From: UQRS01 sp964481575
Lineage (GTDB): Bacteria > Bacillota > Clostridia > Oscillospirales > Acutalibacteraceae
DNA: 64,000 nt
Reading direction: 5' to 3'
Assembly (NCBI GenBank): GCA_964481575.1
Contig: CAYZTR010000003.1
Coordinates: 1-64,000, forward strand
Shown: piece by piece, positions 61,251 through 64,000 of the stretch
Layout of the letters: every line of letters starts with the position of its first letter
Position numbering within the stretch: the first letter of the stretch is position 1
Notes under the pieces: generated by a model
What the model was told of the DNA's origin: nothing
Database searches by the model: none
What the model saw: the letters and a program-made list of their open reading frames with translations, nothing else
Made by a program: the position numbers and the translations under genes

Positions 61251-62982
61251 TTACCTCGCCCTCCTTTCCGATCTGGGAATGATAAATATCCTGGTAAGCA
61301 GTACAGCTTTGCAGCAGTTCCTGATGGGAACCAACAGCGGCAATCTGCCCATTCTCCAGCACGACAATGCGATCCGCCCGACGCACAGAAGCAATGCGCT
61401 GTGCAATAATGATTTTTGTGCTTTCCGGATTTGCTTCCTGCAAGGCGGCGTACAGATTGGCTTCGGTCTTGAGATCCAAAGCGCTGGTAGAATCATCAAA
61501 AATTAGAATCTCGGCCGATTTCAAAATGGCTCTGGAAATGGAAAGCCGCTGCTTCTGTCCGCCGGACAGGCTCATGCCCCGCTCTGCAACAGCGGTATCA
61601 TATTGCTCTGGTGTGGAAGAAATGAAATCATCCGCCTGGGCAATGGTGGCAGCGGCCTGCACTGCTTCGGTGGAAGCCTGAGGAGAACCCCAGGAAATAT
61701 TTTCCCGGATAGAGGCGCTGAACAGCTCGCTTTTCTGCAGGGCAATGGCAATCTTTTCCCGCAAGGCTTTCTGTTGGTATTCCCGCACGTCCACACCATC
61801 CACCAGGACAATGCCCTCGGTTACATCGTAAAAACGGGGAATCAGATTCACCAGGGAGGTTTTACCGCAACCGGTAGCCCCCATAATCGCCACGGTTTCC
61901 CCCTTTTGAATAGACAAATTAATGTGTTTTAGAACAATTTGATGGCTGCCGGGATAGGAGAAAGACACGTCCCGGAACTCCACCGTTCCCTGCTGCTGGG
62001 AATCGCCGTCAAAAGTGCCATCCTGCAACTCCGGCGCACGATCCAGCACTTCCTTGATCCGTTTCCAGGAAGCAATACCTCTGGAAATGTTTTGGAACAG
62101 CATAACCAGCATTAAAATACCGTTTAGCAGCTGCGTTGTGTAAGTAATGGCCGCCATGATATTGCCCGGCGATGTGATGCCGCCGCTGACCTCCACCGAA
62201 CCAACCATTAAGATAATGGCCACTACAATATACATCAGCGCATTAATGACCGGATTCATAAAGGCAAAAATCACCAGCACACGAAGCTGGGTGCGGATCA
62301 ATTCGTCATTTGCCTTTCCGAACCGCACCTTTTCATATACTTCCCGCACACAGGCCTTGATAATACGGATGCCGGACACATCCTCCTGCATGATGGCGTT
62401 AATAGCATCCAGCTGCGCCTGTAATTTGGAAAACAGCGGGTTGGCTTTGGCCAGGCAAAGAGCCAGGCAGCCCACGATCAAGGGGAAAGCACACAGCACA
62501 ATCAACCCAAAATCCCGGTTCAGCCGGAACATAAAGTACATACTGCCGAACATCAGGAGACTGGTGCGGATCATCCCCCGGACAAACTGGGAAACAAAGT
62601 TCTGCACTTGGGTAATATCGTTGGTCACTCTGGTCACCAGAGAGCCGGTACCGAATTTATCCAGCTGGGGAAAAGAAAAGGTCATAATATTGCGAAAACA
62701 ATCCTTGCGGATCTCATTGCCGATGTTCTGCCCCGACAGATGCACAAACACATTGTTCAATGACCCGCAAAGGCCCCCAAACAGCACCAGGCCGATCATC
62801 TGCAGCCCCAATTTCCAGATAAGATTCAGATTTCCTACACCACCATTGTTGAGTCCAAGGACACCGTCATCCACGATTTGGCTCATCAACCCCGGCTGAA
62901 CCAAGTCCATCATCACTTCCCCGATCATAAACAGACCGGCCAGGATGGCAAAATGCAAATATCGCTTTATGTATTTCCACAT
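61243..62982 (-). CDS. ABC exporter subunit (permease-ATPase fusion), degenerate-site half
   Basis: The 579-residue protein has six membrane helices and an ATPase domain with Walker A GATGCGKTS, a canonical LSGGQKQR signature, and Walker B ILIFDDSTSALD in which the catalytic Glu is Asp. This matches the degenerate subunit of heterodimeric exporters, complementing the partner that keeps the Glu but has an altered signature. The first residues (MWKYIKRYLHFAILAGLFMIGEVMMDLVQPGLMSQIVDDGVL) are typical of this subunit. It follows the MarR gene by 6 bases, so the three genes form one regulated operon. Confidence 0.92.
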   Translation of the reverse strand: MWKYIKRYLHFAILAGLFMIGEVMMDLVQPGLMSQIVDDGVLGLNNGGVGNLNLIWKLGLQMIGLVLFGGLCGSLNNVFVHLSGQNIGNEIRKDCFRNIMTFSFPQLDKFGTGSLVTRVTNDITQVQNFVSQFVRGMIRTSLLMFGSMYFMFRLNRDFGLIVLCAFPLIVGCLALCLAKANPLFSKLQAQLDAINAIMQEDVSGIRIIKACVREVYEKVRFGKANDELIRTQLRVLVIFAFMNPVINALMYIVVAIILMVGSVEVSGGITSPGNIMAAITYTTQLLNGILMLVMLFQNISRGIASWKRIKEVLDRAPELQDGTFDGDSQQQGTVEFRDVSFSYPGSHQIVLKHINLSIQKGETVAIMGATGCGKTSLVNLIPRFYDVTEGIVLVDGVDVREYQQKALREKIAIALQKSELFSASIRENISWGSPQASTEAVQAAATIAQADDFISSTPEQYDTAVAERGMSLSGGQKQRLSISRAILKSAEILIFDDSTSALDLKTEANLYAALQEANPESTKIIIAQRIASVRRADRIVVLENGQIAAVGSHQELLQSCTAYQDIYHSQIGKEGEVNA

Positions 62983-62988
62983 ACTTCT

Positions 62989-63474
62989 TTAGTTCTCCTC
63001 CTGTTCCAGATAGCGGGATTCCCAATGGGCATTGAGCTTTTCCAACAACGACACCAGCTGTTCCTTTTCCGCTGCTGAAAGGCAGGAAAACATTTCCACA
63101 TGCCGTCTTTGTCGCTGGCCGGCAGCCTCCATCGCCTGCCGCTTCCCTGATTCGGTCAACTGAATATCCACCGTTCGCCGGTCATTGGAACTGGGGATGC
63201 GGGTAATCAACCCCGCATGCTCCAGCTTGGCCAACACCTCGCTGGCCGACCCAGGCTGCACCCCCAGTCGTTCGGTCAGTTCCCGTTGCGTAATGGATCC
63301 CACTTCCCGGAGAATAATCAGGATCCGCTTTTGACTTCCCTTTCCTTCAAACAGAAGGCGCATTACATGCCCTGCGTCCCGCAGATTAATAATTAGTTTA
63401 TCATTGATATCATTGGCATTATCATGCTGTTGACGCTGCATTCGATGTAGCGCACTACGTCTACCGTACGGCAT
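62989..63474 (-). CDS. MarR family transcriptional regulator
   Basis: About 161 residues. The winged-helix core reads KRILIILREVGSITQRELTERLGVQPGSASEVLAKLEHAGLITRIPSSNDRRTVDIQLTESGKRQ, with the DRR wing typical of MarR proteins. It is probably a repressor released by small molecules exported by the ABC pair. The ATG at 63474 is chosen because AAGGGGGG lies just upstream; the longer frame from 63543 would begin inside the promoter and operator. It is the first gene of the exporter operon and likely represses itself and the exporter. Confidence 0.88.
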   Translation of the reverse strand: MPYGRRSALHRMQRQQHDNANDINDKLIINLRDAGHVMRLLFEGKGSQKRILIILREVGSITQRELTERLGVQPGSASEVLAKLEHAGLITRIPSSNDRRTVDIQLTESGKRQAMEAAGQRQRRHVEMFSCLSAAEKEQLVSLLEKLNAHWESRYLEQEEN

Positions 63475-63500
63475 TCTTCTGTCCCCCCTTCGCAAATTAT

Positions 63501-63553
63501 TTCGGTACCTTGATATTATAGCAACGGTTCCGCAATTTGTCAAGGTACCTTAT
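63501..63553 (-). promoter_or_regulatory. Consensus promoter flanked by two operator palindromes
   Basis: The minus strand has TTGACA (63538-63543) and TATAAT (63515-63520) with a 17-base spacer, a perfect sigma-A promoter. AAGGTACCTT (63542-63551) is a perfect palindrome overlapping the -35, and a related CGGTACCTTG copy lies at 63503-63512 just downstream of the -10. These are good candidates for MarR repressor sites. Confidence 0.85.
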
Positions 63554-63567
63554 AAAATGATAGCGTC

Positions 63568-63602
63568 AAAAAAAGAAGGCAGAGCAAAAACGCTCGCCTT
63601 CC
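63568..63602 (-). terminator. Terminator of the gene at the window edge
   Basis: Minus strand GAAGGCGAGC and GCTCTGCCTTC pair around a T-rich loop and are followed by TTTTTTT. Confidence 0.8.
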
Positions 63603-63656
63603 CTTACGAATTAGTTTTTCTATGATTCCGCGCGTCCAAATCCAAACAGGAAAAAG

Positions 63657-64000
63657 TTACTGTATGGCAGTATTCTTTCTTTCTGATTCTTCCCACATAG
63701 GTAAGCAATACGCCTCCCAAAAACCATCAATCTTATCAACATCAATAGATTTACATAACGCACAACCTGGCTTGGTATATATAATATTACCGATGCTTAC
63801 GTCTTTCATTCCCGCTGGAAAAGTATACTCCCTATCGTAATACTTTACTTTTGCAACTTCTCCCTCTGCAGCAAGGGCATATCCTACTGCGAGAGGGCCA
63901 AAATCCATTTCAATTAACCCTATCGCATTCAGATTAACCAGGCTTTCAAAGGTAATCCCGAGCTTTTCATAATCCTTTAGCTTTGATTGAAGGACGACCG
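63657..64000 (-). CDS. C-terminal part of an uncharacterised protein (cut by window edge)
   Basis: The frame is open from the window edge (first full codon at 63998) and runs LQSKLKDYEKLGITFESLVNLNAIGLIE, then MDFGPLAVGYALAAEGEVAKVKYYDREYTFPAGMKDVSIGNIIYTKPGCALCKSIDVDKIDGFWEAYCLPMWEESERKN to the stop. The LGL(I)-type segment and the following beta-rich part resemble the C-terminal end of phage-growth/abortive-type DUF2806-like proteins, but the match is weak. The N-terminus is outside the window. Do not treat the Met at 63908 as its start. Confidence 0.5.
   Translation of the reverse strand, partial: VVLQSKLKDYEKLGITFESLVNLNAIGLIEMDFGPLAVGYALAAEGEVAKVKYYDREYTFPAGMKDVSIGNIIYTKPGCALCKSIDVDKIDGFWEAYCLPMWEESERKNTAIQ

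Overview
The window looks like chromosomal DNA of a gut-type, spore-forming Clostridia bacterium, probably in the Oscillospiraceae/Ruminococcaceae group. The evidence is type-I dockerin modules on three secreted enzymes, a Spo0A-C-like and a BofC-C-like small protein, Firmicutes gene pairs (rny-ymdB, yloU-fakA-recG), feoA-feoB, full-length larC and moderate GC. I cannot name genus or species.

Layout. 0-8 kb: dusB, a cytoplasmic GH106-like glycosidase behind a LacI-type operator, tspO, a small regulator region with repeated palindromes around an XRE gene, a decayed HTH gene, and larC. 8-16 kb: two large secreted dockerin proteins, a GH38 alpha-mannosidase and an endonuclease/exonuclease/phosphatase-fold protein with repeated discoidin-like modules. 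16-22 kb: tRNA-Val, a DnaA-box-like cluster, a small membrane protein, secDF and an aminotransferase. 22-31 kb: a structured leader, rny, ymdB, an orphan solute-binding lipoprotein, yloU, fakA and recG. 31-38 kb: two small minus-strand genes, a dockerin-bearing GH97, and an McrB-like ATPase with a DUF2357-like partner. 38-45 kb: a GH43-like enzyme, an HTH membrane protein, cca, a small conserved protein, a class A PBP and a BofC-like protein. 45-51 kb: feoA and a split feoB. 51-64 kb: a two-component system, an SLC13-type permease, a cytidylate-kinase-like gene, a PqqD/HPr-kinase-like/S24 peptidase/nucleotidyltransferase operon, and a MarR-regulated heterodimeric ABC exporter.

The most interesting structure is at 46595-50137. 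The Fe(II) transporter gene feoB is cut at a highly conserved membrane motif by a 3,542-bp element. The element encodes a large serine recombinase, a 52-residue protein overlapping its start, a Rieske-flavoprotein and a tiny ferritin-like protein. Both ends share CCATGTG. Joining the feoB halves at that core restores one 690-codon-class feoB in frame. Joining the element ends gives a 40-bp imperfect dyad centred on TG, as expected of a serine-integrase attP. This is a skin-like intervening element in an iron uptake gene; excision in vivo is inferred, not seen.

Other leads are the long structured leader before rny, the McrB/DUF2357 pair without a methylase, a dockerin nested inside another domain in the GH97 protein, and the PqqD-kinase-peptidase-nucleotidyltransferase cassette that has no visible precursor peptide.
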